A DNA stretch of 64,000 nucleotides from Candidatus Acetothermia bacterium (lineage in GTDB: Bacteria; Bipolaricaulota; Bipolaricaulia; RBG-16-55-9). The stretch is from assembly GCA_016201405.1 (NCBI GenBank), contig JACQCZ010000005.1, positions 30,162 to 94,161 of the forward strand. The letters are read 5' to 3'. The first letter of the stretch is position 1. Every line of letters starts with the position of its first letter. This document shows positions 54,114 through 62,828 of this stretch, piece after piece. The translations under genes and the position numbers were made by a program. Below the pieces are notes generated by a model. That model searched no databases. It saw only the letters and a list, made by a program, of their open reading frames with translations, and was not told the origin of the DNA.

Positions 54114-55159
54114 GGCTGATTGAATTGATGGATGTAGGCCTTGTCATATTCGATGCTGGCACTCACGAACTTTTTACTGAGTGCCCAATCGGCCACCTGC
54201 TGATACTCATCAGGGAGAAGGTTTCGGGGAGCTGGGAACTGCGGAATGAGATATTTGATCAAGAACTCTTCTGCGCCAGGTGGCAGGTCTTGACGCTGGA
54301 CGCCGGGGAAGAAGAATTTGAGAGCTGCATTCAAGCCGACCGTCACAATCTGATCACGCGGCGTATTTTGCAAGGTTGTGATGACTTGTTGATAGGCAGC
54401 GTAGAACTTATCAATGCGATCAGCCTTCTGCTGGATCACTTGACTCTGGAAGGCCATCACACTCGGCACAAGATCTTGTCCTTCAAATTCGGAAAGGACC
54501 ACAGCTGGAGTTCCGCCTGCATTGGTGATGTACTGGACGTACGCGCCGATCGGCTCCGGAAGAGCCGCAGCGAGCCAGCTTCCAGCGGCAACCAGAGTCG
54601 CCAACTCCACCAGGTCTGTGAAATCTGTGTAATCGAGAGCTTCGCTGACCTTGAAACCTTTGCTGGTGAGCAACCGGTCAGTCTCATATTCAATGTCGGT
54701 CTTGCGGAGCATGCCGATCGTATCGCGGGATGAGTTTCCAAGCCTGCTAAGCAATTGATCGAGAGTCTGGATGCTCGAGAATGCGTGGGTCATGATGGTG
54801 TAGCGGCGGCTTCCATCGGTATTGTCGTAGGCCGTGCTGGTCATGTTGAGTGTTGCATCATGATCCATCAAAATCAACAAGGAGCTGATGTCACTCATCA
54901 CGCCATCTATCGCTCCGGTCAAAAGTGCAGTATTCCGGTCTTGCAAGTTGGAAAAGCCGACGAGATCCACGCTCAGTCCATGATCTTTGAAGATATTCTG
55001 AGAGTCGTCATTGGCAAAGGCAATCGGGAAACTTTCAATTTCTGCCGGCAGGCTGATCGTCAATTTGGGAAGGTCATCCGCGCGTACAGGAATCCCCAAA
55101 GCCGCCGAAGCGAGAAGCACGCCTCCGATTGACTTTAGGAAGTTTCGTCGAGTAATTAT
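54110..55159 (-). CDS. Periplasmic substrate-binding protein of the NitT/TauT-type importer, probable ATA start
   Basis: About 349 residues. The N-terminus (TRRNFLKSIGGVLLASAALG) is a twin-arginine-like export signal. The mature part has the SsuA/THI5 layout (IAFANDDSQNIFKDHGLSVDLVG). Ligand unknown. The mRNA start set by the promoter at 55188-55216 and the AGGAGGTG site at 55174-55167 leave no ATG, GTG or TTG in frame until a GTG within the signal. The codon 7 nt past the site is ATA (55159-55157), taken here as the start. The frame itself is open to 55222. Confidence 0.82.
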   Translation of the reverse strand: MITRRNFLKSIGGVLLASAALGIPVRADDLPKLTISLPAEIESFPIAFANDDSQNIFKDHGLSVDLVGFSNLQDRNTALLTGAIDGVMSDISSLLILMDHDATLNMTSTAYDNTDGSRRYTIMTHAFSSIQTLDQLLSRLGNSSRDTIGMLRKTDIEYETDRLLTSKGFKVSEALDYTDFTDLVELATLVAAGSWLAAALPEPIGAYVQYITNAGGTPAVVLSEFEGQDLVPSVMAFQSQVIQQKADRIDKFYAAYQQVITTLQNTPRDQIVTVGLNAALKFFFPGVQRQDLPPGAEEFLIKYLIPQFPAPRNLLPDEYQQVADWALSKKFVSASIEYDKAYIHQFNQP

Positions 55160-55187
55160 GAAGATACACCTCCTAAAACTTTGGCAA

Positions 55188-55216
55188 ATTATAGCCTTGA
55201 ATCGAGAGCAGTTCAA
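55188..55216 (-). promoter_or_regulatory. Sigma-70-type promoter of the ABC importer operon
   Basis: On the minus strand TTGAAC (55216-55211), 17 nt and a perfect TATAAT (55193-55188). Transcription would start near 55181, just before the AGGAGGTG ribosome binding site. Confidence 0.75.
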
Positions 55217-55255
55217 TAGCAATGCGCTTTATAAACGAGATAGAATGAGAGGATT

Positions 55256-56368
55256 ATGACTCTACAACGCACACCGCTCAATGAGCTACATCGCAAGCTA
55301 GGAGCCAAAATGGTGGACTTTGGCGGCTGGGAGATGCCGCTCTACTACACTAGCATCGTGGAAGAGCACCGCACTGTCCGCCAAGGGGTCGGGGTCTTTG
55401 ATGTGAGCCACATGGGAGAGATCGAGGTCCGGGGCAAGGAGGCCTTGGCCTTTGTACAATATCTGGTTCCCAATGACGTCGCGAAATTAGAGCTCGATCA
55501 GGCGCTTTATACGACCATGTGCGATCCTCAGGGATTTGTGCTGGATGATCTGCTCATCTATCGCCTGCCCGATCTGGAGCGTCAGGGCGAAAAGTATTTG
55601 CTCGTCGTCAATGCGGGTACGACGGAACAAGATTTTGCCTGGGTTCAGAGCCAGGCGCGGAGTCTCTCCGGAGTCGAGATTCAGAATTTGAGCAGCAGAT
55701 ACGCTCAGGTTGCGATTCAAGGACCAGCCTCTCAGGGAGCGCTCCAGCGCCATGTCGAAGTTGATCTATCGCGCATTCAATATTTTCATTCGATGGAGAC
55801 TGAGCTTTACAAAGAGGAGATTCTGATCTCTCGAACGGGATACACGGGAGAAGATGGCTTTGAGGTCTATGGACCGCCCATGACCATCGTCCAGCTCTGG
55901 AAAGACCTAATCAAATCCGATGTCGCTCCCATTGGCCTGGGAGCGCGAGATTCGCTTCGGTTTGAGCCAGGCTATCCTCTTTATGGCCATGAGCTGGATC
56001 AGCAAACAACGCCCATTGAAGCTGGGCTTAGCTGGACTGTGAAAGCCAAGCCCGGGAACTACAATGGGAAAGAGACATTGTTACACCAGAAGAAAAATGG
56101 TGGCGAAAAGTCTTTGATTGGCCTTCGAATGACTGACCCCGGCGTCGCCCGCCAAGGATATCCAATCTATCTAAATGGAGCCGAGGCCGGAATTGTCACC
56201 AGTGGCATGAAGTCGATCACACTTGATCAGTTTTTGGCATTGGGATTCATCAAGAAGGGATTTCCAAAAGAAGTTGGACGTAGAATTGAGATTGACATTC
56301 GAGGTCAGCGAAAAGCGGCTGAGCTCGTCAAGCTTCCCTTCTATCGCGGATCCGTCAGATCCCCTTAA
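55256..56368 (+). CDS. gcvT: Aminomethyltransferase (glycine cleavage T protein)
   Basis: A 370-residue folate-binding enzyme of standard length. LGAKMVDFGGWEMPLYY, VFDVSHMGEI, the SRTGYTGEDGFEVY block and the GLGARDSLRFEPGYPLYGHEL region match GcvT. It transfers the methylene group from the H protein's lipoyl arm to tetrahydrofolate. GcvH and GcvP are not in this window. The ATG at 55256 has a GAGAGG just upstream and a TAGAAT 9 nt away. The gene is divergent from the importer. Confidence 0.93.
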   Translation: MTLQRTPLNELHRKLGAKMVDFGGWEMPLYYTSIVEEHRTVRQGVGVFDVSHMGEIEVRGKEALAFVQYLVPNDVAKLELDQALYTTMCDPQGFVLDDLLIYRLPDLERQGEKYLLVVNAGTTEQDFAWVQSQARSLSGVEIQNLSSRYAQVAIQGPASQGALQRHVEVDLSRIQYFHSMETELYKEEILISRTGYTGEDGFEVYGPPMTIVQLWKDLIKSDVAPIGLGARDSLRFEPGYPLYGHELDQQTTPIEAGLSWTVKAKPGNYNGKETLLHQKKNGGEKSLIGLRMTDPGVARQGYPIYLNGAEAGIVTSGMKSITLDQFLALGFIKKGFPKEVGRRIEIDIRGQRKAAELVKLPFYRGSVRSP

Positions 56369-56391
56369 TAAAGATAATGTAACGCAGACAC

Positions 56392-56421
56392 TTGACCCCT
56401 TCGAAGGTGACGGCCTACAAT
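56392..56421 (+). promoter_or_regulatory. Sigma-70-type promoter of the SFEDL-repeat gene
   Basis: TTGACC at 56392-56397, an 18-nt spacer and TACAAT at 56416-56421, giving a leader of about 40 nt before the ATG at 56469. Confidence 0.55.
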
Positions 56422-56468
56422 CCAAATCGGTGAATCAGCAAATAATCCAGTATATGAGGGGGGTTTTC

Positions 56469-57923
56469 ATGCCAAGTAAACATATTTTGCTCTCCGTGCT
56501 TCTCTTCATCTTTACATTGGGCATCTTTGCTCCAGTGCTTTTGGCCCATGGAGAGGAACATAGCTACCAATCCGGTGCTGCACCTGTTGTCCTGGTGAAG
56601 AGCTTTGAAGATCTGCTCCATCGTCAGGAAGGTCTGCTTCACAGCTTTGAATCTCTCGTCAATCTTTATCAAGTCCCACCCATGTCCCTTCTCAAGAGTT
56701 ACGAGGATCTGCTCCGCCGACAGGCGCTTTTGATGGAGAGTTTTGACCAGGTGACCGAGCCTTATGCCTGTGGTCCAATGGAGCCAGAGCTCAAGCTGGT
56801 GGAGAGCTTTGAGGCACTTCTTCATGGCCAAATGACTCTGCTGGTGAGCTTTGAGGGTCTGATTCATAAATTGCCTCAGGCTTCTATGACTCTCATCCAG
56901 AGCTTTGAGGATCTGATCCGCCGACAGGCCAGCTTGGTCAAGAGCTTTGAGGGAATGCTCCACTGTTTGACGGAGATGCACCATGCATCGCCGCGAGAGC
57001 TCTATCCGTTCATTGCGAGCTTCGAAGACCTGATTCGCTCTCAGTCCCGATTGCTGATGAGCTTTGCCGTGCTCGTGAAGAGTGCTGGCGGGATGGACAT
57101 GCCTGGCATGGATATGATGCCGCCACCGAGCGATGACCAAAAAGATCACGACACATCTTCCGACGACTCTGATCAGAATAACACTCAGCCACCAGATGAC
57201 TCAAAACACGACGACAATTATGGCCATCAGGATGACTCAGACCACGACTACTCGCACGATGGCAAAGATGGGTATGACAAGTCCGATGATCACCATGATG
57301 GCTATGACAAGCCGGGGATGAAGTATACGGGCAATGATCTGCCCGATCTTCGAGCGATCATGGAATTTGCCAAGCAGGGCATGTACTTGGTGCAATACAA
57401 CCACATCCATGACATGTTGATGCAGCGGTCGGCTCTTCAGGAGCGCTCGGTAGCCATGATTCAGAACTTCAGGCTGATGATTCAGGATCTTCACAGCCAA
57501 GGCAAGCATGACGCCGCGATGTATGCAACGAAGCAGCTTGACGAGTTCCGCTTGAATCTCAGCAAGCTACAGACTGTGATTCTCAGGAAGAGCCTTGAAG
57601 TAACGATTATCCCTGCTGGTGATGAGGATGAAGACAATCAGCCGGATGACTCTGACACGGATTATCACCAGTTCGATGGTCAAGTGAAGCTGATTGTGAG
57701 CAACAATGGCCCATTCACGATCGACATGGCCTCATTTGCCGTCTTCCATGATTACAAGATGGTTGCGACCATGAGCCTTGGCACATTGGAGCCGGGCGAG
57801 CACAAGATCATCAAGCTCAAGATGCTGGATCCATACATGCTCAAGCTTGTGAAGGAGAGCTCGGTTGTAACGGGCTTTATCTCGATGTTCTCGAAGTTCT
57901 TCCAGGCCGCGATGATGGAGTAG
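56469..57923 (+). CDS. Secreted protein with five SFEDL repeats and an Asp/His-rich segment
   Basis: A 484-residue exported protein with a Sec signal (about 1-27, ending LLAHG). Residues 33-205 hold five repeats of about 33 residues with the core SFEDLLxRQxxLLxSFExL. The predicted result is amphipathic helices with regular Leu, Phe and Gln. A 70-residue segment rich in Asp, His, Ser and Lys follows (about 215-290), then a helical region (300-380) and a beta domain at the end (QVKLIVSNNGPFTIDMASF). The start follows GGGGGG with a 5-nt gap. Promoter, gene and terminator form a single-gene unit. I do not recognise a described function. Confidence 0.7.
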   Translation: MPSKHILLSVLLFIFTLGIFAPVLLAHGEEHSYQSGAAPVVLVKSFEDLLHRQEGLLHSFESLVNLYQVPPMSLLKSYEDLLRRQALLMESFDQVTEPYACGPMEPELKLVESFEALLHGQMTLLVSFEGLIHKLPQASMTLIQSFEDLIRRQASLVKSFEGMLHCLTEMHHASPRELYPFIASFEDLIRSQSRLLMSFAVLVKSAGGMDMPGMDMMPPPSDDQKDHDTSSDDSDQNNTQPPDDSKHDDNYGHQDDSDHDYSHDGKDGYDKSDDHHDGYDKPGMKYTGNDLPDLRAIMEFAKQGMYLVQYNHIHDMLMQRSALQERSVAMIQNFRLMIQDLHSQGKHDAAMYATKQLDEFRLNLSKLQTVILRKSLEVTIIPAGDEDEDNQPDDSDTDYHQFDGQVKLIVSNNGPFTIDMASFAVFHDYKMVATMSLGTLEPGEHKIIKLKMLDPYMLKLVKESSVVTGFISMFSKFFQAAMME

Positions 57924-57957
57924 TCTTCTTCCAGAAGTAAAGGTAACTTTCTACAAC

Positions 57958-57983
57958 GGGGCCGCTCGGCGACGGGCGGCCCC
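57958..57983 (+). terminator. Rho-independent-type terminator of the SFEDL-repeat gene
   Basis: GGGGCCGC (57958-57965) and GCGGCCCC (57976-57983) form an 8-bp GC-only stem, 35 nt after the stop, followed by AAAATTTT. Confidence 0.75.
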
Positions 57984-58271
57984 AAAATTTTCGTATAAAT
58001 GTTTTCTGTCTTTGAGAGCTTGTTAGAATGTTGAGATCTCCTGCTGGCATCAAGTCAGACTTGCCCATTTATAGGCTGCGCTGAGCAGTAACCTGCCCTC
58101 GATAATTTCATCCTGCGGGGAAAGCAAAATTTCGCCCATCAGACCCAGCTCCAAGCCGTTCCCTTGTTGCTCATTTACTGCCCGACATAGTTTCAGTTTC
58201 ATTAGTGCCGCCTAGAGACTCAAAGCATCTCTTCATGCGTCTATCCAAACAGATCGCTCAAGGTCATCGAC

Positions 58272-58334
58272 CGGTGCGAAAAGTGAAACGCCCCTTCATC
58301 GAAGGGACGTTTCCGCACCTCATGCCCTTTTGGG
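58272..58334. other. Structured intergenic element (nested hairpins)
   Basis: In the otherwise empty 57984-58357 gap, GGTGCG/CGCACC, GAAACG/CGTTTC and CCCTTC/GAAGGG stack into one interrupted stem (58272-58318) with an AAAAGT bulge. A small GCCC-TTTT-GGGC hairpin follows (58323-58334). It lies just downstream of the leftward lipoprotein gene and may be its terminator or an RNA element. The rest of the gap shows nothing I recognise. Confidence 0.45.
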
Positions 58335-58357
58335 CTTGCTGTTCTTGCTAATAAGCT

Positions 58358-58864
58358 TTAGTTGAGCCACCAAATGAGCCCGCTCTTGCCGCTCCAGTAG
58401 TCACTGAAGTGGACGTTGATTGGGTTGGCGCGGTTTCTGAGCGTTGGCCATGTGTTGTAGGCAATAGCGTGATAGTAGATCTCTTTGGTCAGCGACTCTT
58501 TCACGAATTCTATGTCTGGGTAGGGTCGCAGCTTTGCGTCGACCATGCTGTACATGGAGACAGTCCAAGCGGCAATATCACTTGCACCACTCCAAGAGGA
58601 GGAGGCCTTTTCAATCCCCTTTGGCCTCAAATACAAGACCAGCCCGTCGGACGTGACTCGCACGGAGCTGATATAGTCATAGCTTGGATCATTCACGGAC
58701 GGATAGACATAGACGTCATTGGTGACGGCCTGAGCTGTCACATCAGCGTTGCTCTGGATTGACTCGTCCTGGCCAATTCCAGCTGTCAACAAAGATGTTG
58801 CACACCCGCTTAAAGTCAAGGCTGCCGCGATTGTGACTCCCAACAGACCCAATTTAAATCGCAT
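58358..58864 (-). CDS. Small lipoprotein, unknown function
   Basis: A 168-residue predicted lipoprotein with lipobox LSGC (Cys about 21). The mature part has no recognised domain; it contains a strand-rich stretch (DGLVLYLRPKGIEKASSS) and ends in aromatic residues (GLIWWLN). The ATG at 58864 was chosen for its nearby GGGGGAGCGGGAAG site; the frame extends 23 codons upstream. It stands alone. Confidence 0.6.
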   Translation of the reverse strand: MRFKLGLLGVTIAAALTLSGCATSLLTAGIGQDESIQSNADVTAQAVTNDVYVYPSVNDPSYDYISSVRVTSDGLVLYLRPKGIEKASSSWSGASDIAAWTVSMYSMVDAKLRPYPDIEFVKESLTKEIYYHAIAYNTWPTLRNRANPINVHFSDYWSGKSGLIWWLN

Positions 58865-58984
58865 ACTTCCCGCTCCCCCTTTGTTTGTGAACAACTTCTT
58901 GATTTCGAAAGAAATACCTTGTGAATGGATCATTTTAGACTAGATTCATCGATAATTGCCAGTCCCGATTATTCGCTGACCCAG

Positions 58985-59986
58985 CTATGAGTGAACTTCG
59001 ATAATATCGCCATCTTGGACGACATGATCGCGCTCAACCCGCTGCCCTTGGAACTCTGCAGAGCCCCAAATGCGTGCAAACTTCAGGCTCTCCGCCAGAT
59101 CATGATGGATGGCCTTGGCCACGTCCAGCATCGTGCTTCCGCGCGGCAATATGTAAGGAGCCTCTTTCGATGCGGGTTGACCTGGCTTCTTGGAATAGAC
59201 GCGAACGACATCCAGAATCTCAAAGAGCGCGCGGCGCATCCCATTCAGTTTTTCCAGCTCATGAGTTGAGACGGCAACGATGGGGTACTCCTCGCCATAC
59301 ATCTCTTGCAGAGTCTTCAGCGCTTCTGTCGGTTCAGGTGCAGGTGCATCTGCTTTGGTCGCGATGATCTGACCTTTGCGCATCACGCCTGGCCCTGGGA
59401 AGCTCTTATCAAAATTCTTTGGCCCCACGACTTTGATATTGGCCTTCTCCAGATAATCAAGACCTTCCATAACAGAGTCTTCGGGAGCCGGCTGACTGAG
59501 ATCGATCAGCATGGCCACGATATCGGCCTGCCGGACGAGATTGTAGACCCATGGCTCAGCAAACTCGGAGAAGGGTGGCAGATCAATGAGCTGGATCTGA
59601 ACATCTTCAAAGGTCATCATGCCCACAGTGGGAGTGAAGGTCGAGAAGGGAAAATCAGCGATCTCAGGTTTAGCATGAGTCACGGCGGCCAAGAGCGAGG
59701 ACTTTCCACAATTGGGCAGACCTACGAGCACAACCTGTCCTGCTCCTGCTCGTTCGATGTGCTCCCATGCCTGAGTACTCACTTTTGTCTGTTTTGGCTT
59801 CTTTTGAATCTCTTCCTGGAGCTTGGAGAGCCGCTTTTTGAGATCAACACGCAGGCGCTCAGTTCCTTTGTGCTTGGGGACGAGCACCATCATCTCTTTT
59901 AGAGCTTCCAGCTTCTCATCCAAATTTGAAGTAGAGCGGTATCGCAACTCCGCCTTCGTATATTCTGGAGGGACATTTGTAGTCAT
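58985..59986 (-). CDS. DRG/OBG-like GTPase with C-terminal TGS domain
   Basis: A 333-residue GTPase. A helical N-region precedes G1 (GLPNCGKSS, about 84-92), a G2-region Thr (FTPTVGMM), G3 read as DLPP instead of DTPG, and G4 TKAD. The TGS domain closes the protein (about 265-333: LPRGSTMLDVAKAIHHDLAE, ending DIIEVHS). This order is that of DRG proteins, common in archaea and eukaryotes and linked to ribosomes. It has a GGTGAG site before the ATG. Confidence 0.85.
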   Translation of the reverse strand: MTTNVPPEYTKAELRYRSTSNLDEKLEALKEMMVLVPKHKGTERLRVDLKKRLSKLQEEIQKKPKQTKVSTQAWEHIERAGAGQVVLVGLPNCGKSSLLAAVTHAKPEIADFPFSTFTPTVGMMTFEDVQIQLIDLPPFSEFAEPWVYNLVRQADIVAMLIDLSQPAPEDSVMEGLDYLEKANIKVVGPKNFDKSFPGPGVMRKGQIIATKADAPAPEPTEALKTLQEMYGEEYPIVAVSTHELEKLNGMRRALFEILDVVRVYSKKPGQPASKEAPYILPRGSTMLDVAKAIHHDLAESLKFARIWGSAEFQGQRVERDHVVQDGDIIEVHS

Positions 59987-60003
59987 TCGATCTCACCAAG
60001 CTA

Positions 60004-60032
60004 AAAATACCAGCTTCGCCTGCATGGAGCAA
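60004..60032 (-). promoter_or_regulatory. Sigma-70-type promoter of the DRG-like GTPase
   Basis: On the minus strand TTGCTC (60032-60027), 17 nt, TATTTT (60009-60004), giving a short leader that includes a GGTGAG ribosome binding site before the ATG at 59986. Confidence 0.55.
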
Positions 60033-60070
60033 ACGACTTAGCCTGTATACTATGGCTACGGAGGCAACCC

Positions 60071-61516
60071 GTGAGCGATATCTCAATTCACAAAATTTCA
60101 GAGAATGTCTGGGAGATCCCCCAGACGGGCGGAATGCGTGTTCCGGCCCGCGTCTTTGCCAGCGATGCTCTGCTGGAAAAGATTAGAGAAGATGCCACGC
60201 TCACGCAGCTTCGCAACGCCACCCATCTGCCAGGAATTCACAAATACGCACTTGCGCTGCCGGACGCACATCAGGGCTATGGCTTTCCTGTCGGCGGCGT
60301 GGCTGCTCTGGATGCAGAGCATGGCGTCATCTCACCTGGGGCAATTGGCTATGACATCAATTGCGGAGTTCGCGTCTGCAAGACCAATCTCTGCTATGAC
60401 GACCTCAAAGGCAAAGAGCAGCAGCTAGTTGACCTGCTATTCTCACAAGTTCCGACGGGGATTGGAAGAGGGAGCATCGTTGGCACACTCTCGGAGAAAG
60501 AGTTGGATCAGGTTGCCACCCGAGGTGTCCGCTGGGCCGTCGAGAAGGGGCATGGCGTTGAGAATGATCTGCTGCACTGTGAAGATGAAGGCTTTCGCCC
60601 CGGTGCCGATCCCCGCTGTGTGTCGAATGATGCCAAGGGGCGCGGGAGAGGGCAGCTCGGCTCGCTCGGCTCTGGAAACCACTTTTTGGAGGTGCAGCGC
60701 GTCTCAGAGATTTTTGATGATGAGATTGCCAAACAATATGGGCTCTTTGAGAATCAAGTGGTCTTTACGATTCATTGCGGCTCGCGCGGCTATGGCCATC
60801 AGATCTGCACCGATTATCTTCGCATCGTAGAGCATGAGCACCGCGATCTGATCAAGCAGCTTCCAGACCGCGAGCTGGCCTGCGCACCTGCAAACAGCAA
60901 AGCAGGCCAAGGCTATTACAAGGCAATGAACTGCGCCATCAACTTTGCTTGGTGCAATCGCCAGCTCATCATGCACCATACCCGCATCTGCTTTGAACAG
61001 GTCTTTCGCGCCCCTTGGGAGAAGCTTGGCATGGAGCTTTTGTATGATGTTGCGCACAACATTGGTAAACGTGAGGTTCATAAAATCAATGGAGTCGAAA
61101 AAGAAGTTTATGTCCATCGCAAGGGAGCGACGCGCTCTTTTCCGGCAGGCCGGCAGGAGCTGCCGCGAGCCTATCGCCATGTGGGGCAGCCAGTCATCAT
61201 CCCTGGCTCGATGGGGACTGGAACTTATGTTTTGAAGGGCACGCAGACAGCGCTCGATTTGACGTTTGGAAGCACGGCGCATGGTGCAGGACGAATGTTC
61301 TCGCGGGCTAAGGCGAGAAAGCAGTGGCGGGCAGAGGACATCACGCGCGATCTCAAGGCGAATGGAATCTATGTCCTTGGACAGAGCAAGGCGACTATTG
61401 CAGAAGAGGCGCCGGGTGCATACAAAGATTTGGATGAAGTGGTGCGGGTCTCGCATGAATTAGGCATCGGAATGCGTGTGGCCAAAATGACTCCGGTTTG
61501 CAACATAAAGGGCTGA
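60071..61516 (+). CDS. rtcB: RNA-splicing ligase RtcB
   Basis: A 481-residue ligase of usual length. Metal ligands are seen in GYDINCGVR (Asp, Cys), GSLGSGNHFLEV and TIHCGSRGYGHQ. The guanylate-accepting His is in GSTAHGAGRMFSR. It joins RNA with 2',3'-cyclic phosphate or 3'-phosphate ends to 5'-OH ends using GTP. RtcA is not nearby. The GTG at 60071 follows GGAGGC. Confidence 0.95.
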   Translation: MSDISIHKISENVWEIPQTGGMRVPARVFASDALLEKIREDATLTQLRNATHLPGIHKYALALPDAHQGYGFPVGGVAALDAEHGVISPGAIGYDINCGVRVCKTNLCYDDLKGKEQQLVDLLFSQVPTGIGRGSIVGTLSEKELDQVATRGVRWAVEKGHGVENDLLHCEDEGFRPGADPRCVSNDAKGRGRGQLGSLGSGNHFLEVQRVSEIFDDEIAKQYGLFENQVVFTIHCGSRGYGHQICTDYLRIVEHEHRDLIKQLPDRELACAPANSKAGQGYYKAMNCAINFAWCNRQLIMHHTRICFEQVFRAPWEKLGMELLYDVAHNIGKREVHKINGVEKEVYVHRKGATRSFPAGRQELPRAYRHVGQPVIIPGSMGTGTYVLKGTQTALDLTFGSTAHGAGRMFSRAKARKQWRAEDITRDLKANGIYVLGQSKATIAEEAPGAYKDLDEVVRVSHELGIGMRVAKMTPVCNIKG

Positions 61517-61619
61517 GGTCGAGAATGTCATTCAGGCCAAGCGGAGCGCGAGCCGGAATCCGGGCCTGTAAATTCCATTGCATATAGAAGATTCGAGAAT
61601 GCCATAAGGGGCTGAAAAC

Positions 61620-62174
61620 TTGAAAGATCTCATCTCAAAACTACTGCGCGAATTGGGTGAAGATCCAAAACGGGATGGGCTGCGTGAGACTCCGGAGCGC
61701 GTCTCCGAGCTATTAAAAGAGCTCACCCAGGGCTATCAGCTTGACCCCAAAGAGATCGTTGGCGATTCCATCTTCTCGGTTGAATATGACTCGATGGTTG
61801 TCGTAAAGGAGATTGAGTATTACTCGCTCTGTGAGCATCATCTTGTCCCATTCTTTGGGCATGTTCATGTCGGCTATATTCCAGCCGGCAAAGTAATCGG
61901 AGCCGGAACGATTCCGCGTGTTGTTGATCTCTTTGCAAAGAGGCTCCAAATTCAAGAGCGCCTGACTGAAGAGATCGCCACGTTTCTGGAAGAAGTGATA
62001 AAGCCCCTTGGAGTCGGGGTTGTTATTGAAGGATTGCACCTTTGCATGGCCATGCGCGGTGCTGGCACACGGGATGCCCGGATGGTGACCAGCGCCATGA
62101 AGGGAATCTTCCGCAAAGATGCCCGAACGAGAGCCGAGTTCTTGCAGCTCATCGGCTCACGGGACGCAGTATGA
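61620..62174 (+). CDS. folE: GTP cyclohydrolase I
   Basis: A 184-residue enzyme of standard length. Zinc ligands are in CEHHLVPFFG and HLCMAMRG, and the GTP-binding RVVDLFAKRLQIQERLTEEIA block is intact. It makes dihydroneopterin triphosphate for folate or related pterins. The TTG at 61620 follows AAGGGG. Confidence 0.95.
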   Translation: MKDLISKLLRELGEDPKRDGLRETPERVSELLKELTQGYQLDPKEIVGDSIFSVEYDSMVVVKEIEYYSLCEHHLVPFFGHVHVGYIPAGKVIGAGTIPRVVDLFAKRLQIQERLTEEIATFLEEVIKPLGVGVVIEGLHLCMAMRGAGTRDARMVTSAMKGIFRKDARTRAEFLQLIGSRDAV

Positions 62175-62190
62175 CCCTCAAAAGAACTCG

Positions 62191-62219
62191 TTGACAATAT
62201 TTGGAAATCGCCCTACAAT
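62191..62219 (+). promoter_or_regulatory. Strong sigma-70-type promoter of the pgsA-like gene
   Basis: TTGACA at 62191-62196, 17 nt, TACAAT at 62214-62219: a near-consensus promoter with a short leader (about 15 nt) to the ATG at 62241 and only a weak GTGAGAG site. Confidence 0.75.
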
Positions 62220-62240
62220 TCTGTCTGTGAGAGTTTAAAT

Positions 62241-62795
62241 ATGACCTGGAATCTGCCCAATATCATCACGCTGCTCCGCATGGCCATGATTCCCCTCTTT
62301 CTCTTCTTTCTCCTCTCAGGGATCGTTCCACATGGCGAAATTTTCGCGCTAGTTGTATTTGCAACTGCTGCCATCTCCGATGGTGTGGATGGTTGGATTG
62401 CACGAAGCCGCAAGCAAGAGACACTTTTTGGCAAGTTCGCCGATCCCATTGCGGATAAGCTCCTCATCATGGCCGCGCTTTTAGCATTTGTAGGATTGGG
62501 AGAGATCTGGAATGTCTGGGTTCTCATCATTCTGGCTCGGGAGTTTTTGGTGATGGGGCTTCGCCTTCTTGCCATCTCTCATGATGTGGTCATCTCGGCC
62601 AGCATTCTCGGTAAGCTCAAGACTCTGTCACACATTTGTCTGGTCGTTGTTTTGCTGCTCAATCGCTTCTGGGAGTGGGGCCCAGTTGGGGATAGTGTCA
62701 AGAACGGGTTCATCTATCTGGCAGTCGCTTTGACATTGCTTTCAGGCTTTGAGTACTTTTACAAGAGCCGGTCACTTTTTCGCACTGCGTCATAA
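62241..62795 (+). CDS. pgsA: CDP-alcohol phosphatidyltransferase (PgsA-like)
   Basis: A 184-residue membrane enzyme with about five spans. The CDP-alcohol motif is complete: SDGVDGWIARSRKQETLFGKFADPIADK (DGxxAR, then G, D and D at set spacing). It fits phosphatidylglycerophosphate synthase, which makes PG precursor from CDP-diacylglycerol and glycerol 3-phosphate. Confidence 0.88.
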   Translation: MTWNLPNIITLLRMAMIPLFLFFLLSGIVPHGEIFALVVFATAAISDGVDGWIARSRKQETLFGKFADPIADKLLIMAALLAFVGLGEIWNVWVLIILAREFLVMGLRLLAISHDVVISASILGKLKTLSHICLVVVLLLNRFWEWGPVGDSVKNGFIYLAVALTLLSGFEYFYKSRSLFRTAS

Positions 62796-62828
62796 CAACA
62801 AAACCAGATAATTTTGAGAGGAGAATCT

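Noticed and set aside
56469-57100. Repeated DNA in the SFEDL gene as a CRISPR-like or minisatellite array
   Set aside because: The similarity is at protein level with varied codons; there are no constant-length spacers.
57120-57320. Asp-rich run as an RTX calcium-binding nonapeptide array
   Set aside because: The GGxGxDxxx periodicity is absent; the run is irregular.
60040-60071. TATACT before rtcB as a firm promoter
   Set aside because: No -35 box is found at 16-18 nt, so it was not listed.
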